From Trebonia sp. (GTDB lineage Bacteria > Actinomycetota > Actinomycetes > Streptosporangiales > Streptosporangiaceae), in the NCBI GenBank assembly GCA_030038035.1, contig JASHPP010000484.1:1-6305 (forward strand): a stretch of 6,305 bases of DNA, read 5' to 3'. Positions 4,920-6,305 of this stretch are shown here, in pieces (position 1 is the stretch's first letter; each line of letters opens with the position of its first letter). The notes under the pieces were generated by a model. The model saw only the letters and a list, made by a program, of their open reading frames with translations, was not told the origin of the DNA and searched no databases. Both the position numbers and the translations under genes were made by a program.

Positions 4920-5887
4920 GCGTCAGCGTAGACAACCTCTCGGTGGCCTACCGGAGCCGCCGCGGCGACGTGACAGCCGTCGAGAACGTCAGCTTCACGC
5001 TCGCCGACGGCGAGATCATGGGCCTGGCGGGGGAGTCGGGGTGTGGCAAGTCGACGCTCGGCAACGCCCTCATCTACCTGGACCCCAGGATGAAGCAGAC
5101 CGGCGGCAAGGTCATGGTCGACGGTAAGGAGCTGCCGATCTCGGACACCAAGGCCATGCGGCCGCGGCGGATGACCGAGGTCTCGCTCGTGCCGCAGTAC
5201 GCGATGAGCGCCCTGACGCCGACCAGGAAGATCAGCAGGCTCACGACCGACCTGCTCAAGTCGCACAAGGTGCGCGACCGTCACGAAGTGCTGACCGAGA
5301 TGAACCGTCGGATAGCGCTCATCGGCCTGAAGGAGGACGTGCTCAGCAAGTACTCCTTCGAGCTGTCCGGCGGCATGCGGCAGCGGGTAACGATCCTGCT
5401 GTCCACGCTGCTGAACCCGTCGCTGCTGATCGCCGACGAGGTCACCTCCGCGCTCGATGTCTCCACGCAGCGCGCGGTCGGTGAGATGCTGCTTGAGTTC
5501 CGTGACCGCGGGTTCGTCAAGAGCGTCATCGCGATCACCCACGACCTGTCGATCCTGGCGCAGATCGCCGACAGCATCGCGGTCATGTACGCGGGGCGGC
5601 TCGCGGAAAAGGCCAGCACGGACACGATCGTGAACGAGCCGCTGCACCCCTACACCCAGGCGCTGATCGCTTCGCTGCCCGAGGTCGGCGTGCGGCACGA
5701 CCAGACGACGCTGACCGGCATACCTGGCCGGCCTCCGTCGCTGGCCAACCCCCCCGCCGGGTGCCGCTTCCGTGACCGGTGCCCGTTCGCCTTCGACAAG
5801 TGCACGGATACCCCTCCGTTCGAAGAGGTCAAGCCGGGGCACCGCGTGGCGTGCTGGAAGGTGAGCGGTGAGGTGCAGGCCAAATGA
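4916..5887 (+). CDS. ABC transporter ATP-binding protein, DppD/OppD type, with C-terminal cysteine motif
   Basis: This 323-residue cytoplasmic ATPase drives import together with the ATPase encoded next. GTG 4916 overlaps the previous stop by 4 nt (GTGA) and has GAGG (4907-4910) 5 nt upstream. All nucleotide-binding motifs are intact: Walker A GESGCGKST (39-47), Q-loop LVPQ (Q94), signature LSGGMRQR (150-157), Walker B LLIADE (170-175, catalytic E175) and H-loop H209 in THD. Walker B continues as DEVTSALD, with Val where DEPT is more common. The C-terminal oligopeptide-transporter extension begins around PLHPYTQALIASLP (242-255) and contains Cys283, Cys289, Cys296 and Cys313, spaced C-x5-C-x6-C-x16-C. 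That is the pattern reported to bind a [4Fe-4S] cluster in the DppD/DppF family. The extension supports an Opp/Dpp-class transporter, though this class also includes sugar importers. Confidence 0.95.
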   Translation: MSVSVDNLSVAYRSRRGDVTAVENVSFTLADGEIMGLAGESGCGKSTLGNALIYLDPRMKQTGGKVMVDGKELPISDTKAMRPRRMTEVSLVPQYAMSALTPTRKISRLTTDLLKSHKVRDRHEVLTEMNRRIALIGLKEDVLSKYSFELSGGMRQRVTILLSTLLNPSLLIADEVTSALDVSTQRAVGEMLLEFRDRGFVKSVIAITHDLSILAQIADSIAVMYAGRLAEKASTDTIVNEPLHPYTQALIASLPEVGVRHDQTTLTGIPGRPPSLANPPAGCRFRDRCPFAFDKCTDTPPFEEVKPGHRVACWKVSGEVQAK

Positions 5888-6305
5888 GCACGCTGAAGGT
5901 CGACAAGGTCTCCAAGCTCTTCCGGTCCACGGCCAGGGGCGGCGGGTTCACCCCGGCGCTGCGCAAGGTCAGCTTCGAGCTGAATCAGGGCCAGGTCATC
6001 TCCCTGATCGGCGAGAGCGGCAGCGGCAAGACGACGCTCGGCAGGATCATCCTGCGGCTTGTGGCGCCCACCAGCGGCACGGTGATCTACGACGGGAAGG
6101 ACATCAGCACCTATTCCCAGCGCGGGCTGCGTGAGTATTACCGGCAGGTGCAAGGCGTCTTCCAGGACCCGTTCAGCTCCTACAACCCGATCTACCGCGC
6201 GGACCGGGTGTTCCAGCTGGTGCGGGACGTGTACTTCAGGCACACCCCGGACAAGGACTGGGACGACAAGCTCGAGGCCGCGCTCGACGCGGTCGCGCTC
6301 AACCC
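5884..6305 (+). CDS. ABC transporter ATP-binding protein, DppF/OppF type (3' end outside window)
   Basis: This is the second ATPase of the transporter. ATG 5884 overlaps the upstream stop as ATGA, with GAGG (5870-5873) 10 nt before it. The frame stays open to the window end, giving 140 residues out of an expected 320-350. It begins MSTLKVDKVSKLF, then has a glycine-rich insert (R18-G21), LRKVSFEL (26-33), Walker A GESGSGKTT (43-51), the GTVIYDGKDI segment (65-74) and the Q-loop VFQDPFSSYNP (92-102, Q94). The FQDPFSS..NP form is typical of the F-type subunit. The signature, Walker B and any cysteine cluster fall outside the window, so completeness cannot be judged. It forms a heterodimer with the ATPase encoded at 4916-5887, and the 4-nt overlap implies coupled synthesis at matched levels. 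Confidence 0.94.
   Translation, partial: MSTLKVDKVSKLFRSTARGGGFTPALRKVSFELNQGQVISLIGESGSGKTTLGRIILRLVAPTSGTVIYDGKDISTYSQRGLREYYRQVQGVFQDPFSSYNPIYRADRVFQLVRDVYFRHTPDKDWDDKLEAALDAVALN

Noticed and set aside
4799..5842. 347-residue open frame on the minus strand
   Set aside because: It lies antisense to the first ATPase, whose motifs are unambiguous. The predicted protein is rich in Arg, Gly, His and Asp with no recognisable domain, as expected for a GC-rich shadow frame.

Overview
The window comes from a chromosome-like, GC-rich genome, most likely a soil-type actinomycete. This rests on strong G/C at third codon positions, GTG as well as ATG starts, GGAGG-type ribosome binding sites and the style of the regulator and transporter proteins. 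No genus can be named from the sequence. All supported genes lie on the + strand. I see no mobile element, CRISPR array, tRNA or rRNA.

Layout. Positions 1-657 hold the C-terminal two thirds of a LacI/GalR-family transcriptional regulator; its DNA-binding domain lies before the window. Positions 658-1033 are a 376-bp non-coding region that is visibly more AT-rich in its first half. It carries a LacI-style pseudo-palindrome (683-700), a 10-bp sequence repeated at 685-694 and 818-827, a second perfect inverted repeat (807-821) and a weak promoter candidate. From 1034 to the window end runs a five-gene ABC transporter operon of the oligopeptide/dipeptide (Opp/Dpp) type: a lipoprotein substrate-binding protein of family 5 (1034-2836), two inner-membrane permeases (2962-3954 and 3951-4919) and two ATPases (4916-5887 and 5884 onward, cut by the window end). 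The four membrane and ATPase genes overlap by 4 nt at each junction, while the binding-protein gene is set apart by 125 bp containing a very stable hairpin with perfect 20-bp arms.

How the parts work together. The lipoprotein would capture a ligand outside the membrane and deliver it to the permease heterodimer, with the two ATPases powering import. The LacI-type regulator probably represses the operon until an inducer, presumably derived from the imported compound, is present. LacI-type regulators mostly sense sugars, and the binding protein has about 19 tryptophans after its lipidated cysteine. I therefore infer that the cargo is more likely an oligosaccharide or glycoside than a peptide, as known for some Opp-type transporters of Thermotoga; the sequence alone does not prove this. 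The hairpin after the binding-protein gene would let that protein be made in excess over the membrane parts.

The window is best described as a well-formed but ordinary import operon with some interesting control sequences. I do not see evidence of a wholly new kind of system.
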